This document shows, piece by piece, positions 55,230-64,000 of a stretch of DNA of 64,000 nt. The DNA is taken from positions 62,001 through 126,000 of the forward strand of contig JAKSZP010015911.1 in the NCBI GenBank assembly GCA_022478985.1, written 5' to 3'. The position numbers were made by a program, and so were the translations under genes. Below the pieces are notes generated by a model. It searched no databases. It was not told the DNA's origin and worked only from the letters and a program-made list of their open reading frames with translations. Origin of the DNA: Massospora cicadina. Taxonomy: Eukaryota > Entomophthoromycota > Entomophthoromycetes > Entomophthorales > Entomophthoraceae. The stretch's first letter is position 1. Every line of letters starts with the position of its first letter.

Positions 55230-57428
55230 GGCCAACCATAGGATGGACACTTCCAAAATTGACCCGACCAAGACAACACTTAGTAACAGGGAAGGCACCC
55301 CAGAGAAGCGATGCTATCTCTTGTTGCCAGTGGGAACGCCACTTATGGGGAAGGGGAGGGAACGCGTGAAGGGGCCGTAGCCACAATTGAACATGTGTGG
55401 AGGAAGGGGTCTGATTTGATGAACCAAATTGGGAACTAGGAGGATACCAGCTGTCAGCGGCATGGTGGGAGGTATCCAAACATCCACGCTTGAAAGTGGT
55501 CCACCAAATGAGACTGGAATCTGTGGACAGCTTCTGGGAGGGTGGGAATGAAGCCTGCGATGGCATCCAAGACAATCGTGTGGATGGTCCACATGGCGAT
55601 TACAAACATCAGAGCATGGAGGGAGGGTATAAGGGGGGAGGCCATTGATAAAGGAAACATATCTCTTGACAGACTGAAGGGATGTGTTTGATTCTGGCCC
55701 AGTAGACGTTGAACTTCGCGCCATATCACTTTAGAGGTAGGACACTTCTCCAGGCGGTGGAACAGCGTTCCATACTGGCCACACACGACGCAAGATGAGT
55801 GTAAAGCGTTAGAGCGTTCGCTGTATGGTACACCCACCTCAGGCAGCGCCACACATGGGAACGGATTTGAGGCTGCAACAGGGGATGGTGTGCGTATTTC
55901 CAGATAGTTTTTGGGTCTCAATGGAGTAAGGGATGTCCATCATGTCCAGGTAGTCCACCCTGGATAGGACATGGGGCCGTGTGGGGATCACGTCATCATG
56001 GATGGGTAGCCCCTGTACCTCTTGTGTGAACTGAGGAGAGGGGCGGCCTCTTCGGGTTGTATGTCCGCTAATATGAATTCTCCACTCAGCGCTCCGCATG
56101 GAGAGGAGGATTCGTTTGTAGTGGGTTTTAGTACCGTGAGGACCTGTGGCCGATGGGTTTGAAGCCAAGTATTACATCAGGGAGTGGGGGTTCGATGGAT
56201 TGTTGAGGCCAAGGCGCGGGAGAAGTTGGAGCGGGCCGCGTGGGACCAGTGTTGGGAGGGGAGTGTAGGAGCAGTGATAGCTGCAATCCAGGTATCCAAG
56301 ATCTTGGCCGCATGGGCTCTGAAGTCAAGCAGGCCCATGCCACCATGCTGATGAGGGCCAAACATGACTTTAACCGTGCTGGTGGAGGGCGGCCTGACCA
56401 TAGCCATCCTTGCAGCAGGGCATGTAAGGATTTGAAGAGCTTGGGGAGAAGGGGATGGCGTGGGCTCCAAACCAGACTTTGGAGAGGAGCATAGAGTTGG
56501 CCAAAACGACCCTGCCAGTAAGGGAAGTAGGGTGGGCTCTGAGGGAGGCGATGCGCTTCGTCACGTTGTCTAGAATATGACTCTCCATTACTGCTGATGC
56601 ATATCCACCTGCCTCCACCCACACGCCCAGATGGCGGACCAGCCCTATGGTAGAGCGTGGCACAAAGGGGAGCACCAGTGGGGCGGTGTGGGGTGAGCTG
56701 GGAGGGCGAGCGCGTGTGTGAGCAGATGGGCTGGGCTGGGCTGGGCTCTGGTTGCAGGGGCCCAGCAGTTTTGATACCGACCAAGGAGGATGATTTCAGT
56801 TTTTGGAGGCGTTCAGTGCAGCGTTACTTACCTGGGAATACTCCTGGATGAGAGCTTGAAGTGCGCGTGCATCTTTATTATTAGACACCCCAACCACACA
56901 GTCGTCTGCAAACTCCATCATCTTGACTGGGGCTTGGCATGGCACATGGACCCCAGTGAGTTGGGCATTCGCGTTTTGAAGTAGTGGGTCAAGGCTGAAG
57001 TTATATAGAGTGGGCTAAGGGGGGTCCCCTTGTCGCAAGCCCCTTTGAGGGCGGACTACTTCCGTTAGGAAGCCAGGGCCACGTACTGCCATTGTTGCAG
57101 ATTCCATGAGCAGCATCACCCAGTTGATGAAGCGAGGGGGTAAGCGGAATTGATGGAGGCAGGCCCTGAGGTATTCCCAGTTTACTCTATCATAAGCCTT
57201 CTGATGGTCCAAAAATGCAAGTGCCCCAGAGGTTGTGGACTGGCACGCGTTGGCCACAGAGTGCACGTTGTCCCAAATCGACCTTCTGGGTATGAAACCA
57301 AATTGTTCTGGGGAGATGGTGGCAGATGCTACAATCCCTAAACGGTTAGCCATGATTTTTGTTAAAATTTTTGTATCCGTGTTAGTTAAAGAAATGGGGC
57401 GCCAGTTGTCTAAGTCTAGCTTATTACT
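55230..57428 (-). pseudogene. LINE-3 ORF2 remnant: RT palm and C-terminal CCHC-type finger
   Basis: RT: LDNWRPISLTNTDTKILTKI (57400), QFGFIPRRSIWDN (57300), FLDHQKAYDRVNW (motif A, 57210), RGLRQGDP (motif B, 57040), a one-base frameshift in a C6 run near 57015, then MEFADDCVVGV (motif C, 56920). Downstream: HLGVWVEAGGY (56630), GGMGLLDFRAHAAKI (56340), a C-terminal finger CVVCGQYGTLFHRLEKC (CX2CX7HX4C, 55790) and a Trp-rich tail. A different family from LINE-1, judging by the shared RT block. Confidence 0.85.
56728..56748. repeat. (GGGCT)n tandem repeat in LINE-3
   Basis: About four units of five bases within the RT-to-C-terminus linker; unit length not divisible by three, so copy-number change shifts the frame. 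Confidence 0.65.
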
Positions 57429-57443
57429 CTCCTGGCCACTTTT
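57429..57443. repeat. LINE-3 target site duplication, right copy
   Basis: CTCCTGGCCACTTTT, identical to 55191-55205. Confidence 0.88.
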
Positions 57444-58229
57444 GAGCACTTTCCTAACAGATTAATTTCCACCTCAGTTTAACCCTTGAACTGATGCAAA
57501 CTATGACCTATTGCTAGGTTCATTGATGGCAAAATACTCTCAAAATCAGGAGGATTTCAGGGACAAAAATCGCCAAAATAACGTGCAAAATTGTCCTAGA
57601 ATTCTAACTTGAGTTTCATCATACTTCTGACGAAATACATCTTCTGTGAAATTTTGGCATCAGTTGCAGTAAATTACATACCCCAAATTGGGACATCAGT
57701 AGGCCTCTCTCTCAATAGCACTAGGTACTCCCATTTGGGCAGTCCATTCTCAAGTACTATCATGCCAGTTATGGGGATTGACATACGAATTTCTCCCCAG
57801 GGCGGGAAATTGATTACGTTTATCATTTGTCTGATTGTCCATGGGAATTTTAACGTTATCTTTGGGTCAGTCTCAAATTATTTTTAATAAATGTTTGATA
57901 TTGTTCTTGATAATTAGGACAAATTGCAAAGATTTGGTCAGTGATAATCAGCCATAATATGCAAGTGTATATGGCCTGAGCTTTTTGATAAAGTACTTGA
58001 TCAAATTGACATTGAGATATTCAGCCCAAGCCATGTAGTTGCAATAGGCTTTTAGGTGAGAGTTAGGGTATTAGCTCGAGCATTGAAAGTATAATTGGCC
58101 TGATCTTATGGTTGTCAAAGATTTATTTTTGAGCCAACCACCAGAATCTGACACCCATCAACAACAGGGGGCAATAAGACTTGAGGGCCCCCTATGTGAT
58201 ATTCAAGCTGATCAATTCAGTCTTCACTC

Positions 58230-58640
58230 TCCAGTAAACAGGCTCAGGTTTTGACTTTTATCTTAGAGCCATGAGAAGTTTCGAAAATCAGAGGGACCTG
58301 ATGCCCTAGTAGGGATAGAAAGCCATCGTCATAATGGACAACGCCTGAGTAGTCTTAAAGGAACTGAGCCCTAAGAAGCAGGTCATAGCTATGGTTATCT
58401 AGCGCAACAGTGGTGGTGTTTACAGCAAACTTTCCAAACTGCACTAGTAGAGAGGAATAGGCCCTATAGATCAGGTGCATTGTGGGCCAGCCGTGCCATA
58501 CTATATATAGTGGGGCAAATATGGAGTAATCTTGATGCGCTTCATTAACTTGGATGAAATGACATTCATGGGGGTGCCACTGTCGACTATGGCAAGGACT
58601 GTGATTTTATGAACTCAAACTGCGATGTGGTTAACCAAAC
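58230..58640 (-). pseudogene. C aspartic protease
   Basis: AIVDSGTPMNVIS at about 58595-58560 (D-S-G triad intact). The C-terminal protease part reads YDLLL.AQFL.DYSGVVHY (about 58395-58340), the usual region before RT. Stops present. Confidence 0.75.
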
Positions 58641-58870
58641 TTCTGAACTGGAGTATTATCATGAGAAACATAGGAGAGTCATCAGAAGATGAGAAAGCAG
58701 CATCAATCTCTTTATTGTTGATGGGTACAAAAACTTCTTCTCCAAGTACAATAGCTCCAAGTTCATTTGAGCCATGGAGGATTCTTGAGGCGTAGTAGGG
58801 ATGTCAGCATGAAGCGCCTCGTCCTTCGTGCTGACAGCCTTTTTCCCACCTCCTCAGCAAGTCATTTCCA

Positions 58871-58912
58871 GCAGGTCTTGGCACTGTGTCTGAAACTATT
58901 ACAGTAGGTGCA
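58871..58912 (-). other. C gag CCHC zinc knuckle
   Basis: CTYCNSFRHSAKTC; all four ligands present with CX2CX4HX4C spacing. Confidence 0.85.
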
Positions 58913-59963
58913 TTGAGGTTTGAAAAATTTCTGGTTTTTGACCACATGAACTTGAAGTCAAAGGGACCTGTAGAGGTAGCCATAGAGTGTAGGGTCAATG
59001 AAGGGATCATGTTAAGTGCTTTTTTGATTTCTCAGATACAAGTAAGCCCATTCTTCTGCCCAATCATATGCATTTAAACCTCAGGGTAGGATCTCAATGC
59101 GGAGTTAACAGCAGTCATAGCATCGTCCAAGGTGATACAATTGGTTTGACTAAGGGTTGCGCTTGGGCATTAAACGGCTGACAAACTCTATGAGGCTTTC
59201 CCCTTATTTCAGGCGGATAACCATAAATGCTTGTTTTTGGTTGGCCAGGGTTTGATTGCTGCCAAACTTTTGGATTAAGGCTATAATAACCTGTTCCCAG
59301 GTGTTACTCTCCTTCGAATGGGGTTCATGATCTCCCAAGAAGTGCTGTTGAGTAAGGAGTGAATATGCTTCACCTTCTGCTGGCCAGTGGCCTCTTTCAT
59401 GGAACTCTCATATGAGTACATAAAGGAAGCATTGCTTTCTTGGCTGGTGGTGAACACTTCCTTAAAACTAGGTTAAAGTTAATCACAAGAGGGGTGAGAG
59501 GGTGTTAACACCATGGAAGGGCGCTGGCTCAGAGATCTCGTCTCCACATAGTCATGGGGAGGCTGCTGATCTAGCTGTTGACATAGGCCCTCAAGGTCCT
59601 CTTGAATATCATCCTAGTTTTGGTTGATGGAGGAAACAGAAGCCTTATTTGCAACCTGTTCTTTTAGTGATTGAATGTCAGTGCCCTGAAGGCGAAGCTG
59701 GCTCTCCAATTTGGTTAAATGGGTTTCAAACCCTTGACAAACTTTGTTTGAGCTGATAGATACAACTATTGGTAAGCTTGGTGAAGGCGCTGAAGTTGTC
59801 CATTTTATCTGGCAGTGCCTCAATGGAGACCCTAGGGTCGAGGGTGACTCTGTCCACTCAGATATACACCCCTGAGCTACATTCTGAATTTTATTGTGTA
59901 AGGAGGCCAAGGCTGCTATCACATCTTTTCACCAGGGGTCGTCAGGGGTGTTGAGAGTGGGTG

Positions 59964-60071
59964 CTTAGAACCTGAGGGCCCTTGAGGTCCACAAGGACCC
60001 TCTGGTCCTTTGTGTCCCTCACGCCCTTTGAGGCCTTTGGGCCCCCTAGGCCCTTCAAGACCTTCACTCCC
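59964..60071 (-). other. Collagen-like (Gly-X-Y)12 in C gag
   Basis: In the same frame as 60671-60264, the minus strand encodes twelve unbroken Gly-X-Y triplets: GSE GLE GPR GPK GLK GRE, then GHK GPE GPC GPQ GPS GSK. Gly codons vary (GGG, GGT, GGC, GGA), so this is protein-level periodicity and not a simple DNA repeat. Confidence 0.88.
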
Positions 60072-60818
60072 AGAGGGTTAGTCACAAAAGGCTAGCTCTT
60101 GATAGTGTTGTTGTAGGGTCTGTGCAAGAATTTCAACTTGGAGGAGGCGCTGATTCCAAGTTGCCTCAAGCGTTGGACGTTCTGAAGCAACTGGTTCTCA
60201 AGATAGCCAGAGATCCCGCTATCCAACACCACTATTTGGTCTTGGGCCTCATTAGATTAATTGTTAGTTATTGATAATGGCCTTGTGGTTGTCATTGACA
60301 AGGGAGGAAGCCACGTTGTAAAAGTTGACAATGTGGGAGAGTAAGTCTTGGGTGAGCCCCAGTTGTTGGGAGATTTCAGGAAGGTGCAACCCAAATAGAT
60401 AGAGTAGGTGATGAATAGCTGAGTGGAAAAAGTTGTGAAGATAGCATTCAGGAACCAGGGAAAGTTCTCCTGCTGGCAACTGGGCCGAGGCATAGAGGTC
60501 CCGCATGATAGAGGGCACAGAAGAGGCGTGGGAGTGGCTGGAATGGGCACCCATAGAGTAGGTGCCATTTATTAATTGTTGGACAATATTGTTAAGGCTC
60601 TCATACTGAAGTTGGTACTGACTTTCATCAACAGAAGGCAATGAGAACTGGAATGTGGCCCAGAACTCCAAATTCTCAGCTGCGTGGGTGGTATTTCATA
60701 CCATGAGGTACTAATCCATCGAGCAATGCTTCTTGACTGATCAGCAGATTGATCTTCAGGACTGCTATTATTCTCCATTGTTTGTAATAGACATTTTTAC
60801 TTAAACAGCTTGGAGCCC

Positions 60819-60834
60819 CCTTTAGTGAGCACCA
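60819..60834 (-). other. C primer-binding-like box
   Basis: Minus strand TGGTGCTCACTAAAGG, close to the shared box. Confidence 0.6.
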
Positions 60835-60838
60835 CTTT

Positions 60839-62198
60839 TATTGGCGTTCAACTCTCTATACTGTTGCCAAGGTTTAGGGTGGGCTTGAAGCTGAAAATTC
60901 ATGAAAAAGGGTTGCACCAGGATTCAAACCTAAGAACTTATTAAAATTAAGCTCAGAGCCAAACACTGTGCCGATTATTCTAGAAGAGGTCAAAAACGCA
61001 AGGATGGACTGGATACCAACCTCTTTATTAGATTAAAATGTGTTGATATTTATATGGTGTGTAGGGACATGGTGTCTCAAGGATCTTCATGGCCCCATCC
61101 GCTCAGGATCTTTCATGGCTTTCTAGATTGACCTCCTGGGTGGCACCCTCATTGTATTTCGCTGTCCCCATGACCGGAGTGGTGGAAACGTCACCTCATG
61201 TGATTTAGGAAGTGGGGATGAGACTCCTGAAGTCGTCTCTATTAATTCTCAAATGCATGTAGATTCCTGACTGAGTTTGGGATCGGTGCCATTAAGATAA
61301 GGCTCCGTTTGGATAGGCTTGAGAGCTGATTCACTGCGGCTAATTTGGAATTAGGGACTTTGATTCATTTTTTACCTTAAATCTCAAAACTCTCTTATTG
61401 CAGAGTCTGAAGATGTCTTGATAGCCAATATACTGAATTTAAATGATATATAATCTTTAAACTATTATATTAAGAGCTAAATATACATCCACTGTATAAA
61501 GGCCTCAACCTAAAAGGTAATTACGCTATTTTATTCCTATTTTTGCTTACTGTGAAAGCAGGAAATTTATAGAGGATCTGAAGACCAACTCTTCTATTGG
61601 CGCCTCATTGAGAATTGGCAGCCGTTGTGATGGATTATCCATCTGAGGAAGCACCCATGAGGACCACCCTCATTTCCTAGTTGGATTTCATCACCAACTA
61701 GAGTCACGACCTTTTCATGGTTGATTTAGGAAGGTATCCCCACAAGTATTAATCAACCTCAGAGGAGTAACCTTATTGGGCTATCAGTCTTCTTAAGTAA
61801 TTTGACTTTTACTCATTAACTGCAGGTCGCAAAACCTAGAAGGTTAACCCATGAGTTACTTTTAGAAGCAATGTCATGTCATCATCAACTAAAAAAAGAT
61901 TCCTGAGTCAATTAGTTTCAAAACCCAATTGACTACTATGATAAATTACCAATTATCTAATCTGCAATCCAGCCATAAAGTAAATAACTTTATCAGCAAC
62001 CATCACTGACAAAACATGACCAATCCAACGGACTGACACCCAGTGGACAAGTAAATAAACTTTCTGGATAATTTTCTGAACAATAGTTATCATTAAAAAT
62101 GACAACTCCCACATCCACTAAAGGATATAATCCCCTAATGGGAAATTCACTATATGTAGTCTAATCATCTGGGTAATATGGGCTTAAAAGACCCAACA
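60839..62198 (-). repeat. C 5' LTR (about 1.36 kb)
   Basis: From TGTTGGGTCTTTTAAG (right edge, minus strand) to ...CGCCAATA beside the primer-binding-like box. No partner in the window. It holds a tRNA-like relic (60905-60985). Confidence 0.6.
60905..60985 (-). other. tRNA-like relic in the C LTR
   Basis: Minus strand: an A-box-like CGGCACAGTGTTTGG, an anticodon-arm-like stem GCTTA/TAAGT around ATTTTAA (TTT in the anticodon position), and a T-arm TTAGG-TTTGAAT-CCTGG that pairs. The acceptor stem does not pair, so it is not a functional tRNA gene. Confidence 0.35.
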
Positions 62199-63740
62199 CT
62201 AGCTCAGCACAATGGATCAGGTCATTCACCCAGTGGCTTACTTTACCAAGACCTTAAGAAAGGACAAATATAATTATAGTGCTACTAATCATGAGTGCCT
62301 AGCTTTTGCTGTCAATTAAGAATTTCTGGTCCTACTTATATGGCACTCATTTCATTGTCATCACTGACCGTTTCTAACTCCAATGGCTTCAGCAGATGAT
62401 GGACCTGGACAGCCAATTAGCAAAATGGGCCCTAAGGCTGCAGAACTACAACTTTACTACTTCTATCATATAAGAGCAGTTCATCAGATTGCCAAAGGTC
62501 TCTAGAGGAAGCTAAATTCGACTGCCTTGAGCCCCAAAGAAGACTGACTGTATATTCTAACTGGTCAGCTTGATCAATGGGATTTGGAAGTCCTGAGATC
62601 CAAGCAAGGCTACAAAAGATGACCTGAGACTTAAAAAAGAGGGAATGATATATAAGAAAATCAACAAGAAATGTCTCACTTATATCCGCCCTTCTTCCCA
62701 AACCAATGCTATTCTTAAAGGATACATGACTGCGGGAAATGGGCCAGTAAAAAATACCCATGATTGACTAAAGAAATGATGCTTTTGGGATCAGATGGTT
62801 GAGACCATTCATGAGGTTCTAGAGGATTATATGAATTATTAGTCCTGAGATTGGGCTGTACCTAGTATCAACATTCAGTCATGGCTCTGTCAAACCCACT
62901 TAAATGTCATCAGAATCGATGTAGTGGGTCCTCTAACTAGCAGGCTACATAGCCATAAATATATTCTACTATTTATGGACCATTTGACTAAATTGGCAAA
63001 AAAATTCTTCTTCCGCTGCCACTACAAAATCCATGGCCTTATTTTTTATTTGATACACTTTCGCTCAGCATGGATGCCACAAACTTAATTTTTGGTCAAT
63101 GGGCTTAATTTCACCTCATACATCTTCCAAGAACTAACTTCGCTTTTTTAGAAAAGATTAAAGTTTACTGCTCCCTATAACCTATCAACCAATGGGGTGG
63201 TGGAATGTTCTAATAGAACACTAATTTTCTATTTTTCAGAAGCTGGATGCCTCCATCCCTAAACGCTGGAATTACTATCTTTCAGCGCCTTGCTTGCTTA
63301 CTGAACAAGATACCATCAGATAATCAAGATGTCCTTACAATGCTCTATATGGGTGTACCCCTCGACTACTAAGTAACATTCAGCCCCAACTCAATACCTC
63401 CATTACTGATATCTTTGATTTGACCATGAGGGCCTTAGCTGATGAAATTTGTCCGTCTTCAAGCCCTAGCCACTCAGAAAACTGTCACCACTACATAAAT
63501 TGAGACATCACAATTTTATGTCAGATTACCCTCCTTATCAATTTTTCAATTAGGTGACCTAGTTCACTTTTATCATTAACAATCCAGAGGTCAACAGAAT
63601 AAGCTTGACGTTCTTTAGTCCATATGTTACAAGGTCATTTATAAGGTAACTCTGATTACCCATTGCCAATATCAACCAAGGGACAGTGATAGATGAAGTA
63701 CATGGCTGATTCCACATGGCCCTATACCCCCTCCAATAGG
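62199..63740 (+). pseudogene. Q RNase H and integrase
   Basis: RNase H: KDKYNYSATNHECLAF (62260-62310), LYGTHFIVITDRF, LQWLQQMMDLDSQLAKWALR (62380-62440). Integrase: RIDVVGPL (62910-62935), YILLFMDHLTKLAKKFF, APYNLSTNGVVECSNRTL (63170-63225) with the catalytic Glu kept, and a C-terminal QLGDLVHFYH (63545) and YKVIYKVT. Stops present. Confidence 0.8.
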
Positions 63741-63742
63741 AT

Positions 63743-63755
63743 TTTGAGGGGGCGT
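63743..63755 (+). other. Q polypurine tract
   Basis: TTTGAGGGGGCGT directly before an LTR-like TGTCATAATT. Confidence 0.65.
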
Positions 63756-64000
63756 TGTCATAATTTAAGAAGATAAATGAGTTAGTATTTCTGCTCCTGA
63801 ATCGAGCCTCAATGAGTTGATTCTTGAGCATTCATGATCAAAACCTTTCCTTGAAGGCAATGATGAGAATTTCGATCAGTAAGCATCACGCACATGAAAA
63901 TTGATAGAGACACCTTCTGGAATTACAACTCCACTTCCCAAACCTTGAAAGGCGTAACTCCCACCATTATATTTTATAAGGAATATGCATAACAATGAGG
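63756..64000 (+). repeat. Q 3' LTR, start only
   Basis: Begins TGTCATAATTTAAGAAG after the polypurine tract and runs off the window. No partner seen. Confidence 0.5.

Larger units (their letters stand above)
55206..57428 (-). mobile_element. LINE-3: 5'-truncated Tad1-like LINE
   Basis: About 2.2 kb ORF2 3' end, truncated at the 5' side within the RT, flanked by a perfect 15-bp target duplication and ending in an A/T-rich tail on the minus strand. GC-rich like LINE-1, in sharp contrast to the surrounding LTR. Confidence 0.88.
47393..58153 (-). mobile_element. G2: gypsy element with dUTPase-like domain, LINE-3 in its 5' LTR
   Basis: Two LTRs of about 1.1 kb, polypurine tract, gag with knuckle, protease, dUTPase-like domain, RT, RNase H, integrase and a primer-binding-like box, all in order on the minus strand. 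Its LTR family differs from A, B, C and D. No target duplication is evident (CTTGT left, CCCAT right). Confidence 0.88.
54813..58153 (-). repeat. G2 5' LTR, split by LINE-3
   Basis: 54813-55205 plus 57444-58153, 1,103 bp without the insertion, matching the other G2 LTR (1,107 bp). Confidence 0.88.
58760..60778 (-). pseudogene. C gag with collagen-like run and CCHC knuckle
   Basis: Starts at ATG 60778 (MENNSSPEDQSADQSRSIAR), shifts frame near 60680, then runs open to 60264 (SQYQLQYESLNNIVQQLING, ECYLHNFFHSAIHHLLYL). A coiled-coil-prone part follows (RLLQVEILAQTLQQHYQEL, about 60160), then twelve Gly-X-Y triplets (60071-59964), a second helical part (QGFETHLTKLESQLRLQG) and the knuckle CTYCNSFRHSAKTC (CX2CX4HX4C) at 58912-58871. 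In-frame stops between the open parts look like single-base changes of sense codons. Confidence 0.75.
58154..62198 (-). mobile_element. Gypsy element C: 5' LTR, gag, protease
   Basis: Minus-strand element whose 5' LTR is at 60839-62198 and whose coding part ends at the protease because G2 lies against it. Its gag shares collagen-like triplets and flanking sequence with element K. Its right LTR edge interrupts the RNase H region of element Q. Confidence 0.75.
62199..64000 (+). mobile_element. Gypsy element Q, 3' part, off the right edge
   Basis: Plus-strand RNase H, integrase, polypurine tract and start of the 3' LTR. Its upstream pol is separated by element C. Confidence 0.75.

Noticed and set aside
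62432..62761. Minus-strand frame of 109 codons
   Set aside because: Antisense to the RNase H to integrase region of element Q.
1..64000. Fungal RIP as cause of the decay
   Set aside because: Many stops can be explained by C-to-T or G-to-A change, but others cannot, and indels are common. I cannot compute the dinucleotide indices needed to decide.
1..64000. CRISPR arrays, bacterial operons, rRNA genes
   Set aside because: No regularly spaced repeats, ribosome-binding patterns or rRNA sequence seen; the content is eukaryotic retroelements.

Overview
This 64 kb window contains no recognisable host gene. It is almost entirely nested, decayed retrotransposons. Two kinds occur: Tad1-like LINEs (an ORF1 with a CCHC knuckle, an ORF2 with apurinic endonuclease plus reverse transcriptase) and Ty3/gypsy (Metaviridae) LTR elements. 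Several of the gypsy elements carry a dUTPase-like domain between protease and reverse transcriptase. That combination points to a filamentous fungus with a repeat-rich genome. dUTPase-bearing gypsy elements are known from basidiomycetes, so a basidiomycete is my best guess, but the sequence does not prove it. Nearly every coding region is broken by stops and frameshifts. I use working names for the elements.

Layout, left to right. 1-4435: LINE-1 on the minus strand, running off the left edge, inserted in gypsy element K (minus; gag and protease at 4436-6590, gag N-terminus and 5' LTR at 16182-17278). K is split by an ORF1-only LINE (LINE-2, 6591-16181, 9-bp target duplication and A-tail). 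LINE-2 is itself split by gypsy copy M1 (7026-14710, perfect GCATC duplication). 17279-32525: older plus-strand gypsy element H, split inside its YLDD codons by a 12.4 kb array of two D elements in tandem (18318-30768, LTR-D1-LTR-D2-LTR plus a partial LTR). 32530-34874: gag region of plus-strand element I. 34875-44076: an LTR of family B split by P1, a near-complete 8.5 kb copy of the M1 family (35545-44026). 44078-45450: a gag fragment. 45451-47130: a second family-B LTR in the opposite orientation, split by a solo family-A LTR with perfect TGGTA duplications. 47131-47392: an integrase C-terminus. 47393-58153: gypsy G2 (minus), whose 5' LTR holds a 5'-truncated LINE-3 with a 15-bp target duplication. 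58154-62198: gag, protease and 5' LTR of element C (minus). 62199-64000: RNase H, integrase and the start of the 3' LTR of element Q (plus), off the right edge.

Most unusual content. (1) The M1/P1 family has two copies of a roughly 200-nt non-coding module made of tandem hairpins, one on each side of pol, and a conserved antisense reading frame between integrase and the 3' LTR. (2) Gag of elements K and C carries collagen-like Gly-X-Y triplets. (3) A dUTPase-like domain is present in H, D1, D2, P1 and G2, with the motif-3 aspartate kept in D1/D2 and lost in H, P1 and G2; M1 has lost exactly the dUTPase and RT regions. (4) Nearly all gypsy families share one primer-binding-like box, TGGTGCTCACTACAGG, straight after the 5' LTR.
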